DNA from: Mycosarcoma maydis
Taxonomy: Eukaryota; Basidiomycota; Ustilaginomycetes; Ustilaginales
DNA: 64,000 bases
Assembly (NCBI RefSeq): GCF_000328475.2
Contig: NC_026496.1
Coordinates: forward strand, 62,001-126,000
Direction of reading: 5' to 3'
Part shown: in pieces, positions 40,968 to 50,995 of the stretch
Layout of the letters: every line of letters starts with the position of its first letter
Position numbering within the stretch: the first letter of the stretch is position 1
The notes under the pieces: generated by a model
Told to the model about the DNA's origin: nothing
Databases searched by the model: none
The model's input: the letters and a program-made list of their open reading frames with translations, nothing else
Program-made: the position numbers and the translations under genes

Positions 40968-42412
40968 ATGTCGTTCCGTGTTGCTGCTCGCAGGGTGCCC
41001 ACTCTTGCCCTTGCGCGACCCACCGTCGCTCCTCGTGCGGCTGCTACCTCGGCCGCTACCATGCGTCTCTACAGCGACAAGCCCTCGCCTGAGGCGCGCG
41101 CCAGCTCCATCATCGACTCTTTGCCTGGCAACTCGCTCGTCAGCAAGACCGGCTGGGTTACCCTCGGTACCGGTCTCACCGCTGTCGCCATCAGCAAGGA
41201 GATCTATGTTGCCAACGAAGAAACTGTCATCCTCGTCGGTTCGCTCATCTTTGCTGTTCTCGTCGGCCGTGCTATCACTGGCCCTTACAAGGAGTGGGCC
41301 GACTCCCAGATTGAGGTAAGGATCCCAACGCATTCGACAGCAGCCAGAGCCCCATTGTAGTGGAACCACCACCACCACCACCACAACAACAACAACAACA
41401 ACAACAGCAGCAGCAGCAGCAGCAGCAGCACCAACAATAACAACAACATCATCATCATCATCATCATCATCATCACCATCATGATCATCATCAGACAGAA
41501 GCAAACAGATCAGAGGAAGGAGCGTTTTACGTCGTCTCGAGCTCTACCAGCAGCACGATTCGCGTGTACATCGAAGCTTCCTTTGTACTGCCTGCAAGCA
41601 GACCGGGAGTTGGAAAGACGTTTTCATCGCCGAGACCGACATCGCTGCGCAGCATGACACTCTTATTTTGAGCCTATACGCGATCAGGCAACCAAAGATG
41701 ATAGATCAGAGGATTCGATAGCTAATGGGCGTTTCAAGACATACGTTATGATCAGCACCTTGGAGTTCAGCGATATTGGAAGCCAATCGGCTCGCGTTAT
41801 GCCGCTCTTGTTGTTCGCAAAGCAGGATGACTTGCATCCGAGACACCAACAGTATCAGCGCAGTCTACATTCGCCACCTCGGCTTGGTCGTGCTTCGTTG
41901 CCGACAGTTTGTCGACATAACATCCGCCCATGCTGTTTCTGCGATGATGCTCGCCTTTTCTGTTTGCACCACCATCGATGGCGCAATGCTGACGCTTACC
42001 TCGCTTCTCGTCCCCCTTCCCTTTTGCGCAACAACAGAAAATCTCCAAGATCCTCAATGGCGCTCGCGCCAAGCACACTGAAGCCGTGCAGTCGCGCATC
42101 ACCTCTGTGGAGTCGCAGAAGGACGTGGTTGGATTGACTCAGGCTCTTTACTCGGTTGCTAAGGAGACCGCACAGACCGAGAAGGAGGTGTTTGAGCTGC
42201 GACAAAAGACGGCGCTCGCCGCCGAGGTCAAGTCGGTGCTCGACTCGTGGGTGCGCTTCGAGGCGAGCGAGCGCGAGCAGGAACAGCGCGAGCTGGCAGC
42301 TAGCGTGATCAAGAAGGTGCAGGACTCTCTCAACGACGACAAGCTCCAAAAGCAGATCTTGGACAACGCTGTCGCTGAGATCGAGAGCCTGGTCAAGTCC
42401 AAGGCTATTTAA
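40968..42412 (+). CDS. ATP4: Mitochondrial ATP synthase subunit b (ATP4), two exons
   Basis: Exon 1 is 40968-41315 (116 codons) and exon 2 is 42038-42412, joined in phase 0 across a 722-nt intron (GTAAGG...AACAACAG) to give 240 aa. The product is the peripheral-stalk b subunit of mitochondrial F1Fo-ATP synthase. It has an Arg/Ala-rich mitochondrial presequence (about 1-35) and a family block KTGWVTLGTGLTAVAISKEI. A paired hydrophobic hairpin (TVILVGSLIFAVLVGRA) sits before the GPYKEWADSQIE start of the long helix. Exon 2 then supplies the amphipathic, charged helix (KISKILNGARAKHTEAVQSR and on) to SLVKSKAI. The length suits Atp4. Neither exon alone would be complete. Confidence 0.92.
41316..42037 (+). 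other. ATP4 intron with triplet repeats
   Basis: 722-nt intron, long for this window. Donor GTAAGG after GAG 41313-41315; acceptor CAG at 42035-42037. It carries the triplet-repeat block at 41365-41493. Small open frames inside (41748-42137, 41797-42102) are overlapping and featureless. Confidence 0.85.
41365..41493. repeat. Compound triplet microsatellite in ATP4 intron
   Basis: Read in one triplet register: ACC x6 (41365-41382), ACA x8 (41383-41406), GCA x8 (41407-41430), six mixed CCA/ACA/ATA triplets, then TCA x9 (41449-41475) and further CCA/TCA/TGA triplets. Each tract differs from the next by one or two bases in the triplet. Confidence 0.95.
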
Positions 42413-42746
42413 AGCAGGAATTGCCGAAGCCCGCAAAGTTTTGCAAGTAGCCATCTGGTGTAGCTGCCATGTCGCTCCACCTGCGTTGCGTCGGATCATC
42501 TGTTCAATACTTTTGCTTGGCGATACACGGCACAAGCTTGAATCCAGCGTGAAGTGTGTACAGTACACGTCAAGCGATTCTTGGCGAAAGCGATTTAGAC
42601 CCATGTAGCTCCTTTTCGATCGCAATGCACTATTACAACGACAGGCCAAGGATGTATGTGAAGCGCTGTACTGAGTCAAGATAGAATTACATGAGATGCG
42701 CGCAGCCGAAATGTGGAGCAACATGTGCGGATACTAGCGGGGGTGG
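42413..42746. other. Convergent spacer, ATP4 and YAR1 3' ends
   Basis: About 330 bp holding both 3' untranslated regions. No repeats or gene seen. Confidence 0.6.
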
Positions 42747-43421
42747 CTACTTGTGCAAGCTGAGATTGGCTGTCTGTTGCTCGACGGCATCTGTGGTGGA
42801 GCCTGTCGGCCTGGACGGCAAGGATTCAGCAGGCTGCAAGGAGGAGGCTTCGGGACCATCGATCATTCTCTCGAGGAGGAATTTGACTACGGCTTCCTGC
42901 TCGCTCATTTGCGCTTCGCTCATAGGACCTCTTCCAGCCTTGTTCCTTACATCCCACAACTTTCTCTCGGATCCATCGTCGTCGGCTGCGGCTGCATCGT
43001 TGGGTTGAGATGACGCGGATTTGGGGTGGAAGATCAAATTGAGTTGCTTGGCTTGCTCCGGATTGGCGGCTTCGAGCGTTTCGATATGCGAAACAAGTGC
43101 TTTGACGGTTTGCACGTGCCCGTTGAGACCGGCCCAATGCAGGGGGGTGTTGCCAGAGACATTCTGTGTTAGGGAGAGATTGAGGTCAATGTGGGGTAGC
43201 AGGTATTGGACCACTTGAAGGTGACCGTTGGCCGAAGCGTAGTGGAGCAAGGTATTGTCGTCTTGGTTCTTGATGCTTGCGAGTAGCTCGGTTGCGCGAG
43301 AAGGAGAACAAGAGAGCAGCGGCGAGAGCATCGACTCAAGATCCTCGAGATCGCCGTAGCGTGCCGAGAGCAGAAGCTCGTCGATCTGATCGCTCGTGAG
43401 AGACGCGGCTTTGTCCGACAT
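42747..43421 (-). CDS. YAR1: Ankyrin-repeat ribosome-assembly chaperone (YAR1-like)
   Basis: A 224-aa protein with two clear ankyrin repeats (NTLLHYASANGHLQVVQYLL and GNTPLHWAGLNGHVQTVKAL), a charged low-complexity tail and a C-terminus ending ANLSLHK. Yeast Yar1 (about 200 aa, two ankyrin repeats, similar N-terminal LLSARYGDLEDLESM-type helix and ending) is the dedicated chaperone for ribosomal protein uS3 (Rps3) and works in 40S assembly. I recognise the overall match, including the opening DQIDELLLSARYGDLEDLE. The open frame continues upstream to 43565, but ATG 43421 (MSDKAA) gives the family length. Divergent from NOP53. Confidence 0.85.
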   Translation of the reverse strand: MSDKAASLTSDQIDELLLSARYGDLEDLESMLSPLLSCSPSRATELLASIKNQDDNTLLHYASANGHLQVVQYLLPHIDLNLSLTQNVSGNTPLHWAGLNGHVQTVKALVSHIETLEAANPEQAKQLNLIFHPKSASSQPNDAAAADDDGSERKLWDVRNKAGRGPMSEAQMSEQEAVVKFLLERMIDGPEASSLQPAESLPSRPTGSTTDAVEQQTANLSLHK

Positions 43422-44096
43422 TAGGCAGAGGTGTATAGAGACGTATTGATTGAGGATGCGAATGCGATGTGTGCAAATCGGATGCGGTCGCCCTTGGTTC
43501 GTTCCAGTGGATTTGGTAGACGTTCGTGGTTGGCTGTCAATGTCGAACCAATCGTCAATCGTCAATCACGAATCTCGAATCTCGAATGCTTTTTCAAGAT
43601 GTGAGTACCAAAAATCAAAAATCGACCTCTTCTTTCCAGCCAAACTCGTGACTGGCCGCGTTCGCTCCACACAGGTTTCTCTGGTTTCCAAGTCGGTGTC
43701 TCCTGCGCTTTAACTCACCCTTACGTTTTCTTTTTCTTTTTCTGTTTTTCTTTTTCTTTTCTTCTATATTAGGCGTTTTCTCGGCAGACGCGGTTCGGTT
43801 TGCAGTCTGAATGAAAAGTGGCAAACACGAATCACGAATCTGACGGGAAATTTTTCTTTTTGTTCCTCTTCTCCTTCTTCTCAGCAGCCCCGCAAGCACA
43901 GCACAGATTGGTTTCCTTTTTTTTTTTTACTTTTTTCTTTCTGTTTTTGGTCAGTCAGGGTCCCTCTGGAATTTTGGAAACCACTCTTCCCCTCTATATC
44001 ACCAATCACCACCAACTGTACACCGACTCAATACGAGCTTAGGCTGCTATCACGATCAACCTAGCAAGCTCTTGAAGCGCAGATCTGTTGGCCATC
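43422..44096. other. Divergent promoter of YAR1 and NOP53 with T/C-rich tracts
   Basis: 675 bp. Contains strong pyrimidine tracts on the + strand at about 43725-43770 (TTTTTC units) and 43915-43950 (a T run then TTTTTTCTTTC), leading into NOP53. A few 7-nt motifs sit near 43558-43585 and 43828-43842. Confidence 0.6.
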
Positions 44097-45425
44097 ATGG
44101 CACCCACACGAACGCGTGCATCCGCCATTGGTGCGCCCTCCCAACCCGCGCAGTCGTCGCGCAAAGGCAAGAAGGCGTGGCGCAAGAACATCGATCTCAC
44201 CACCACCGAGTCGTTCCTCGAGCAGCAATCGGATCCTCTGCGCGAAACCTCATCCGAGGTGCTCTTCGTCGAAGATCGTTCGGGCCAAGAAACGCTCGCT
44301 GCCAGACAGGCACGTACCAAACGGCCGCTTAAATCTCTCGAGATCCTGCAGAACTCTTACGGCCATGCTGCTCTGGCGAAACCAGCACGCAAGCATGACA
44401 AGAAGTTGGAATCGCAATTGCGAAAACTCGTCGGTCGTCAGCGCGTTTCCACACAAGGAGATGCCACTGCTATCGCACAGAAGAGCGACGATGTGGTGAA
44501 AACGACTCTGCATAGCGTCTATGATGTCTGGGGATCTTCGGCCAAAGGGAAATCCAAGGCAGACGACGAGAGCTGGATCCCAGAACAAGTGGCCAAACCG
44601 ACGATCAAACAGCCCAAGACTTTGCGCCGAGATGACTACCAAAACATCACATCCACGCTACCTGCCATCGACGTGCCCCATCCAGGATCGTCATACAATC
44701 CGGATCTCGAATCGCACGAGGCGCTCATCCAGCAAGCGTACGAGATCGAGAAGCGCTTGGAGGAGAACGAGCAGATGGCGCAGGCCGAACGCGAGCAGTG
44801 GCGGGCAAAGTTGGCCATCATTGTGGCGCGAGAAGCCGAGTTGCGATTGCAGAAGGATGACGATTTGAAGCGGTACCGCGGCATGGAGGTTGATGTGCCA
44901 ACCGACGGTGAATCGGACGATGAATCTGAGCGACAAGGGATGGATTCCGACGGTGACGCTGAGGCGTCGGAAGCCAAGAGGAAAACTCGCGCTCAGCGAG
45001 CACGCGCCAAACGCGCGCATCAACAACAGGCTGAAGCGGCGCGTCGAAAGCAAGCGCGTATCGAAGCGGCTGCGATCCTTCATCTGCCTGCGCTGAAACG
45101 TCGACAAGCCCGACTCGCCACGGCGCGCGCGCAAGCCGCCCACCAACGTCGACTGCAAAAGCAAACGCTCCTCGCCAAACACGGCCTGCAAGGCCAAAAA
45201 CTCGGCAAGCACACCGTTCCGCTCACCCGGATCGATGTGCAGACCTCGGACCAACTCACTGAAAGCCTCCGAACTCTGAAACCCGAAGGAAACCTGTTCA
45301 GAGACAGATACCAACGACTCCAAGTCACAGGCAAGCTCGAACCCAGAGTCAAACAATCCGCCTCCACAAAGCGCAGAAAGAAACTCAAATCCTACGAAAC
45401 CCATGATTACAAAAACTTCTCCTGA
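44097..45425 (+). CDS. NOP53: Ribosome biogenesis factor NOP53
   Basis: A 442-aa nucleolar protein of the Nop53/GLTSCR2 (PICT1) family. Nop53 recruits the RNA exosome and Mtr4 to pre-60S particles during 27S/7S rRNA processing. Features: a basic N-terminus with SRKGKKAWRKNIDLTTTESF, an E-rich segment VLFVEDRSG, the central PGSSYNPDLESHEALIQQAY family motif, acidic stretches, and a very basic Ala/Arg/Gln-rich coiled region (about 290-400). The C-terminal LVPRxxxK-like part here reads TGKLEPRVKQSASTKRRKKL. The open frame starts with TTG at 44088; ATG 44097 is used. The 3' end is convergent with the next gene. Confidence 0.9.
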   Translation: MAPTRTRASAIGAPSQPAQSSRKGKKAWRKNIDLTTTESFLEQQSDPLRETSSEVLFVEDRSGQETLAARQARTKRPLKSLEILQNSYGHAALAKPARKHDKKLESQLRKLVGRQRVSTQGDATAIAQKSDDVVKTTLHSVYDVWGSSAKGKSKADDESWIPEQVAKPTIKQPKTLRRDDYQNITSTLPAIDVPHPGSSYNPDLESHEALIQQAYEIEKRLEENEQMAQAEREQWRAKLAIIVAREAELRLQKDDDLKRYRGMEVDVPTDGESDDESERQGMDSDGDAEASEAKRKTRAQRARAKRAHQQQAEAARRKQARIEAAAILHLPALKRRQARLATARAQAAHQRRLQKQTLLAKHGLQGQKLGKHTVPLTRIDVQTSDQLTESLRTLKPEGNLFRDRYQRLQVTGKLEPRVKQSASTKRRKKLKSYETHDYKNFS

Positions 45426-45609
45426 TCCATTCCTGTCTTCACGCTTCACGGTTCAAGAGTCTCGTGTCAATCGCAAAAGCGAGTTTTCTGTTTCACAGCG
45501 ATTCATGTTTTTGCAACTGTGGATCTGTATCGAGTGATGAAAGTACATGCGTAAGCATACTCAAGAATCGTCGAGATGCGTTTGAGATTGAAAGCGTGCG
45601 GGAGCATCT

Positions 45610-47019
45610 CTACTCTTCAGCGGCCGATGCAGCCGCAGCAAGGGGCTGTGCAACGACAGACGCTGCAGGTTCATCTGCCGGTGCGGCGGGTTCAGCCTGC
45701 GCGGGCGGCTGGTCGAGCATTGACTCGTCGGCCAACGTTTCGGGCTGCGAGGCGACAGCTTGCACCGCGCTGGCTGTATCGTCAGCTGTTGCTGTGTCTG
45801 GCACAGCGACAGCGACGGCTACGGCTGCTTTAGCTGGTTCTGTCGATGCTCGATTCGGGGGAGCTTCGTCGGTGGTTGCTTGCGTTGTGTTTGCTGCTGG
45901 TGCTGTCTCAGCAGCAGGAGCTTGCTCGGGCGCAGTAGCCGCCGGCGCATTTTCAGTGCCAGCTAATATTGTGGGAACTGCAACAGCCGCTGGCGCCACT
46001 GGCGCGGCTGATACTTCAGCCGCAGGCTGAGCAGGTGTAACGCCAAGCTCAATGTTGAGCCTCTCGATAGCTTCTTTCTCAGCCTGTCTGCGTTCGGCCT
46101 CCTTTGCCTCATCCACTTGAGGCTGTGCGGGCGATGCCGCATCCGCCGGCTGTGCCTGCTGTGCCTGCTGCATCTGTTCATCACCACCTGCTTCACCAAC
46201 TTCGGCTGTAGGCTTGCGCGGCCGCATCTCGTCCGGCGTCTCGGCACGCACGAATCCAACACCCAGGATCTTTCCTCTCGAAGCGTTCTCGCTCCACGTC
46301 GCCACGTCTACCGCCTCATCTGTTCCATCTGACGCCTTGTGCCTTGACATACTCTTGCTAACACTCGAGCTTTCGCGCAACTGCTTCAACTTTTCCGCGT
46401 GCTCCTCTTGCAGCTGTTGCACTTGTTGCTGGATCGTCTGCACTTTGGCCTGTAGCACTTCCGTCTTGACCTCAGCGTACGGCGAAGGTGCCGGAGTCAG
46501 TGTATCGATTCTCCTGGCGTCAAACACCATACTGAGCAGCTCGTGATTTCTGGCGTATCTGGCAACAGCCATGTCTCTTGGACTCAATCGATCCAGATCA
46601 TCAAAGATGGACTCTGGCATCTCATCCGCGATCGTGGGTGGCAGATTGAGCCCCAGAAACGCTGGCATGGGTGGTCGAGCAGGATGCGCATGAGGTGCTG
46701 CCGGATGCGCTTGTTGAGCATGAGGATGGTGAGGGTTGTGCATGGATGGACGGCGTGGCAAGTGGTGTGGTTGCTGGTGGGGAAGCTGCTGCTGTTGATG
46801 CGGATGCTGCGCCGTGAGCTTGCGCTTACGCCCACGAGTTGATTGTGTAGTAGGCGAATCCATGTAGTGCTGATGTTGCGGATGTTGAGGGATGAATTGT
46901 TGTCCGTGAGGATGAGGACGGTTCATCAAGCCTGGAGAAGGAGACGCCGAAGCACGCACGCCTGGATGTACCGCGTGACCAGCACCGTGACCGTGACCGT
47001 GAGGCGGTGGCATGTTCAT
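45610..47019 (-). CDS. Ssr4-like chromatin-remodelling protein (tentative), His/Gln/Pro-rich
   Basis: A 469-aa, largely disordered protein. Residues 1-120 are His/Pro/Gln-rich. The only conserved-looking stretch is about 125-170: PESIFDDLDRLSPRDMAVAR then YARNHELLSMVFDARR, which recalls the C-terminal SPRxxAxxRYxRNHE block of fungal SWI/SNF-RSC subunit Ssr4. A coiled coil follows (about 190-225, QAKVQTIQQQVQQLQEEHAE), then an Ala/Pro/Gln-rich acidic tail. The family's N-terminal domain is not apparent, so this is either a C-terminal-type homologue or an unrelated nuclear scaffold. The open frame begins TTG at 47040; ATG 47019 (MNMPPP) or 47013 is used. Confidence 0.5.
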   Translation of the reverse strand: MNMPPPHGHGHGAGHAVHPGVRASASPSPGLMNRPHPHGQQFIPQHPQHQHYMDSPTTQSTRGRKRKLTAQHPHQQQQLPHQQPHHLPRRPSMHNPHHPHAQQAHPAAPHAHPARPPMPAFLGLNLPPTIADEMPESIFDDLDRLSPRDMAVARYARNHELLSMVFDARRIDTLTPAPSPYAEVKTEVLQAKVQTIQQQVQQLQEEHAEKLKQLRESSSVSKSMSRHKASDGTDEAVDVATWSENASRGKILGVGFVRAETPDEMRPRKPTAEVGEAGGDEQMQQAQQAQPADAASPAQPQVDEAKEAERRQAEKEAIERLNIELGVTPAQPAAEVSAAPVAPAAVAVPTILAGTENAPAATAPEQAPAAETAPAANTTQATTDEAPPNRASTEPAKAAVAVAVAVPDTATADDTASAVQAVASQPETLADESMLDQPPAQAEPAAPADEPAASVVAQPLAAAASAAEE

Positions 47020-47558
47020 GATGTGCAGAATTTCGTGCAAGTCCGACTTGTGCAGGTATCAGCTTCCGAGTGAATCTATTCGCGAAGATTGACCTCGGCG
47101 ATGCTTTGGGAATGATGATGGTGTTGCAATAGAAACGACGCGACTCACGACTTTGTGCTTTGCAAGGCGACTCACGACTTTGAATCACGATTTACGACGA
47201 TTCACGACGATTCACGATGATTCACGACTTGGCGCTGAAGCTCTGACAGCACAAGAAATTTTATGAATGTTAGGCCTTGCTTACAATACTCAGCGTGAAT
47301 CCAAATCGCACTCCTCACGACTCCACATACACGATTCACGATTCACGATTCACGATTCTACGCTTCGGCCATTCACGATATTCGTGATTTATACGATTCA
47401 CGATTGTAGGAAAGTTGACAGAAGCCAAAAGACTCGGTGCATCTTCCAGTGTCCCCTGCACCCACACGACACGGTCACCTATATCGAGCATCGATTCGTC
47501 AGGCAGCGCGAGCGCCAACAGTCCGACTTATCGCTGTGCACAACCACACACACGCAAG
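47020..47558. other. Divergent spacer, Ssr4-like and SSL1
   Basis: About 540 bp including repeated units ATTCACG in tandem at 47337-47365 and GATTCACGA-type units at 47185-47230. Presumed shared promoter region. Confidence 0.6.
47331..47372. repeat. Tandem 7-nt repeat, GATTCAC units
   Basis: Four consecutive units of ATTCACG/GATTCAC in strict 7-nt register, lying in the SSL1 promoter region. Confidence 0.85.
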
Positions 47559-49109
47559 ATGCCGCCTCGGATAGCGGATGACGAATATATCGACGATGGC
47601 GCCGGTGCATATGATGCCGAAGACTTCCTGGACGATGATGACAGCGGTGACGAATACCGGGCGGCGCCATCGCTACCGAAGCTAGGCACGCTGCGCGGTG
47701 CTGGTGCCGGTGGTGCATCTCGCTCGTCGGCAGCTGCGTCAAATGGCAGGGCTGGTACTTTGGCTGCTGGATCGTCTGCCTCTTCCAGTGGCACTGCTCG
47801 AGCCAAGGCAGCAGCCAACGCAAAATCCAAGCAAAAAGATCAGGGATATTCGTGGGAAGCCACTTACAAGCGATCATGGGATGCTGTTGCTGAAGACGAT
47901 TCCGGCTCGCTCGAGAGCACAGTGCGATCCATGATTGAAGGCTCGAAACGTCGACGTGTGCTTAAGGACGTTGCGCCGGTTCAGCGTGGCATTATCCGTC
48001 ACCTCGTTCTGCTCATCGATCTATCGGCCAGCATGCTGGAGAAGGACATGCGACCAAACCGCTTTGATGTGACACTTCAGTACGCACGCGAGTTTGTGGG
48101 CGAATACTTTGACCAGAACCCCATCGGACAACTCTCGATCATCGGCACGCGTTCCGGCATCGCAGAGCGGCTTGCCATGATGGGAGGCAACACAGTCGAT
48201 CATACGGCGTCGCTTTCCAACAAGCGTAGACTCGAACCGCGCGGCGAGCCGTCGCTTCAGAATGCGCTCGAAATGGCCAGGAGTAGTCTGGTACATTTGC
48301 CAGCTTCAAATTCGCGAGAGATCCTCGCCATCTTTGGCAGCTTGACTACGTGCGATCCGGGCAACATCCACGATACCATAGCCACGCTGGTCAAGGACAA
48401 CATTCGCGTGTCGATTGTGCACCTTGCTGCTGAGGTCAAGGTGTTCAAGGACGTGTGCACGCGGACGGGCGGTACATTCAGCGTTGCACTTAACGAAGGG
48501 CATTTTCACGATTCATTGTTTGAGCTAGTTCCGCCACCGGCAGTCGAAGGAAAGCCGAGGCGAACAAGGCAGCACATGGTGGGTATTGCAGACGGTTCAA
48601 CCGCGATGGATGCGGAAGACGACGATGAGGATGGAGTGCAGGCAGGCGTAGATCTGCTCCAGATGGCTTTCCCACTCCGACTACCGGCACATGCAGCACC
48701 AACGCTGTGCGCATGTCACTCGCGCTCGCGCGGTAGTGGATACCTCTGTCCGCGCTGCGGTGTCAAAGTATGCAATGTGCCGACCGACTGTCCCGTCTGT
48801 GGAATCACGATCGTTATGTCGACGCACCTTGCACGGTCGTACCACCACCTGTTTCCTGTTCCCAACTGGAAAGCTGTGCCGTGGTCCTCGGTGACACCTG
48901 ACTCTGACGGCGCGTGTTTTTCGTGCAACGTACCGTTCCCTTCATTGCAAGAGCGCAAAGAGAAGAGTGCGGCGGCTAACAAGGCGTTGGAGGAGGCTGG
49001 CTTGTCGCCGAGCTCCAGATATCGCTGCGGCAGGTGTGCAATCGACTTTTGTTTGGAGTGCGATGCCTTTGTACACGAGCAGCTTCATGTATGTCCTGGT
49101 TGCTGTTGA
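47559..49109 (+). CDS. SSL1: TFIIH core subunit SSL1 (p44)
   Basis: A 516-aa subunit of TFIIH, which works with the XPB and XPD helicases in transcription initiation and nucleotide excision repair; p44 activates XPD. Seen: an acidic, Ala/Ser-rich N-terminus; the family opener YSWEATYKRSWDAV; a von Willebrand A domain from about 140 (RHLVLLIDLSASMLEKDMRP) to about 320; and two zinc-binding regions, CxCH...CPRCGVKVC...CPVCG (about 384-415) and a RING-like C-terminus (CGRCAIDFCLECDAFVHE, ending CPGCC). The open frame extends upstream to 47415, but ATG 47559 (MPPRIADDEY) fits the family. Only the N-terminal Ala/Gly/Ser tract is variable. Confidence 0.95.
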   Translation: MPPRIADDEYIDDGAGAYDAEDFLDDDDSGDEYRAAPSLPKLGTLRGAGAGGASRSSAAASNGRAGTLAAGSSASSSGTARAKAAANAKSKQKDQGYSWEATYKRSWDAVAEDDSGSLESTVRSMIEGSKRRRVLKDVAPVQRGIIRHLVLLIDLSASMLEKDMRPNRFDVTLQYAREFVGEYFDQNPIGQLSIIGTRSGIAERLAMMGGNTVDHTASLSNKRRLEPRGEPSLQNALEMARSSLVHLPASNSREILAIFGSLTTCDPGNIHDTIATLVKDNIRVSIVHLAAEVKVFKDVCTRTGGTFSVALNEGHFHDSLFELVPPPAVEGKPRRTRQHMVGIADGSTAMDAEDDDEDGVQAGVDLLQMAFPLRLPAHAAPTLCACHSRSRGSGYLCPRCGVKVCNVPTDCPVCGITIVMSTHLARSYHHLFPVPNWKAVPWSSVTPDSDGACFSCNVPFPSLQERKEKSAAANKALEEAGLSPSSRYRCGRCAIDFCLECDAFVHEQLHVCPGCC

Positions 49110-49520
49110 TGCGCAGGTGCAAGTCATCCAAATTCGACTCCTCTGTCCGCCTTTTGTGATGCGCAGTGACATGTAGGCGCGGCGCGGCTGATAATTTCAA
49201 TGTCACTTTTCTCGCCTCAATTTCCTGCGTGCCTTTTCAAGGATTCTGGTGTCTGTTTTCCATGGTGTACATGGTCTAATGCCATCTAGGAACCGTCGGA
49301 CTCTTTTGTCTGTGCCAACAAGAAGTTGACGATTCGAACGGTGACACAGGAGGTTGCCTCTCGCTGCACATACGGGTAGAGCGATAGACCAGAGTGTGGA
49401 AATGCTGTGTTTCATAAGATAAAAGTACAGGGAAAGTCACGAGTGGGGAGTCGATTTTTGCTGGTCCGCGAATGATCACGGTATGGCTGGAATGGCACGG
49501 CGGATCTGAATAGAAGACGC
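49110..49520. other. Convergent spacer, SSL1 and VPS60 3' ends
   Basis: About 410 bp. No gene, repeat or structured element seen. Confidence 0.6.
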
Positions 49521-50183
49521 TCATGCCGCTCTTAACGCCTCGCCTTGCTCGGCGGTCTCGCCTTGCTTGAGACGCTCGGTAGGCAATTCATCCACAAAGT
49601 CTGGCAGCTCGGTATTTGTCTGCAGATAACTTGGTACGCTCTCGCTCTCCTCATCGCCCCATCCGTCTGCCTCCAAAGCATCTAGCTCCGCCTGCAGATC
49701 CTCCTCATCCACCTCGTCCGGGACGCCATAACTTCTACCGAGCGTTTCTTGCACCTCGTTGGCCGCTTCGATCAAATCCTCCATTTCATCCTGCATGCTT
49801 TCGATCTTGTCCAAATCGATCTTGCCGTATGTCTTTTTCATCTCCTTGTTCGCACTCTGCATCGCATCGAATGTGGCCATGGTGTTTCGCAGGTTTTCTG
49901 TGGTCATAGTAGCCTGTTCCATGTTGTAGGATTGCTGTTGGAGTTGGGCGAGTTGGTTTTCATAGAGACGTTTCTGTTTGAGCACGCGCAGTGCACGCTG
50001 TTGGATCGCGGTTTTACCGGGACCATCGCGCATCTTGCGCATCTGATCGCGATAGCGTGTAAGTTCCGAGTCGAGTTTGCGGATCTTGACTTCGACCGAG
50101 TCGGCGCGTGTCTCGGTGGAGGCGATGGCGTCGGTGAGCGACGGCTTTGGCTTCGCCGCTTTGCTGCCGAATAGACGATTCAT
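49521..50183 (-). CDS. VPS60: ESCRT-III-related protein VPS60/CHMP5
   Basis: A 220-aa Snf7-domain protein of the Vps60 (Mos10)/CHMP5 type. It binds the Vta1-Vps4 machinery and functions in multivesicular body sorting at endosomes. The N-terminus MNRLFGSKAAKPKPSLTDAI is highly characteristic. Basic helices follow (RADSVEVKIRKLDSELTRYR, LKQKRLYENQLAQLQQQS), then the acidic C-terminal autoinhibitory and MIM-like region (EDLIEAANEVQETLGRSYGVP, then LEADGWGDEE). The open frame extends upstream through 73 residues of spacer translation; ATG 50183 is the clear start. Divergent from HOB3. Confidence 0.95.
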   Translation of the reverse strand: MNRLFGSKAAKPKPSLTDAIASTETRADSVEVKIRKLDSELTRYRDQMRKMRDGPGKTAIQQRALRVLKQKRLYENQLAQLQQQSYNMEQATMTTENLRNTMATFDAMQSANKEMKKTYGKIDLDKIESMQDEMEDLIEAANEVQETLGRSYGVPDEVDEEDLQAELDALEADGWGDEESESVPSYLQTNTELPDFVDELPTERLKQGETAEQGEALRAA

Positions 50184-50995
50184 GGTGAAAGAGTACGAGT
50201 AGATGAAACAAGACAAGATTCGTCCCGAAATGGCCAAACTGTCAGAGTAGATTGGCGAGAAGCCGATTCGATGCAGATGATGGGTTGTGTATGATGGTGG
50301 ATGGGCAATCTTCACGATTCGTGATTCACGATTGTGATTCACGATTGGCTGACACGTACGTGCAAACAGAAAGTCAGGGTCCATCTCTGGCCAAATCAAT
50401 CACAAATCAGAAGCACAACTCACGATGCTCAGCAGCCACGCAGCAGTGAGCGGTTATCAGTTGTGTCTGTAGCACATATGCGAATAGAAATCGTGAATCG
50501 CAAATCGCAAATGATTCGTGATTTGTATTCGATTTCAGTATCCGTGCACAGCCGCGTGCCAAGCAGGCTACCGAGAGTCACGAGTCACAGAGTGGAGGCA
50601 GCAGACCGGCTTGGCAATCACGCATCGTGAATCGTGAACCGTGAATCGTGTAATGTGCCGTGTGCAGTTTGTCTTCTGATTAAATGTTAAGTTCTGGGTT
50701 TTGATTCGGGCCGCCTCGTGCCTGTCTCTCAAGCACAGACTCAGTTTCGCTTACGTCTTTACCATCAACTACACCTCGTCACCACACCATCTGCAAGCCA
50801 GCCTCTTCTCAACACGACACATCGCGACGTACAACCTCAGCGCACCACCATCCCGCCATAGTTTTTCCCTGCTCGTCATCTTTGTCCACAAACGCATCGC
50901 ACACTCTGACCAATCGGCTCGATTTCAATCCACCTGGCTTTACTACATTCGCATTACGGACCACCTTGACATTTTGTTAGTCGTAGCTCGTCACC
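50184..50995. other. Divergent spacer, VPS60 and HOB3
   Basis: About 810 bp with spacer motifs at 50313-50350, 50490-50525 and 50617-50652. No gene is supported. Confidence 0.6.

Noticed and set aside
40920..41504. Poly-Val/Ala/Asp and poly-Leu/Met frames over the ATP4 intron
   Set aside because: Direct translation of the triplet repeats, antisense to ATP4 exon 1 and intron.
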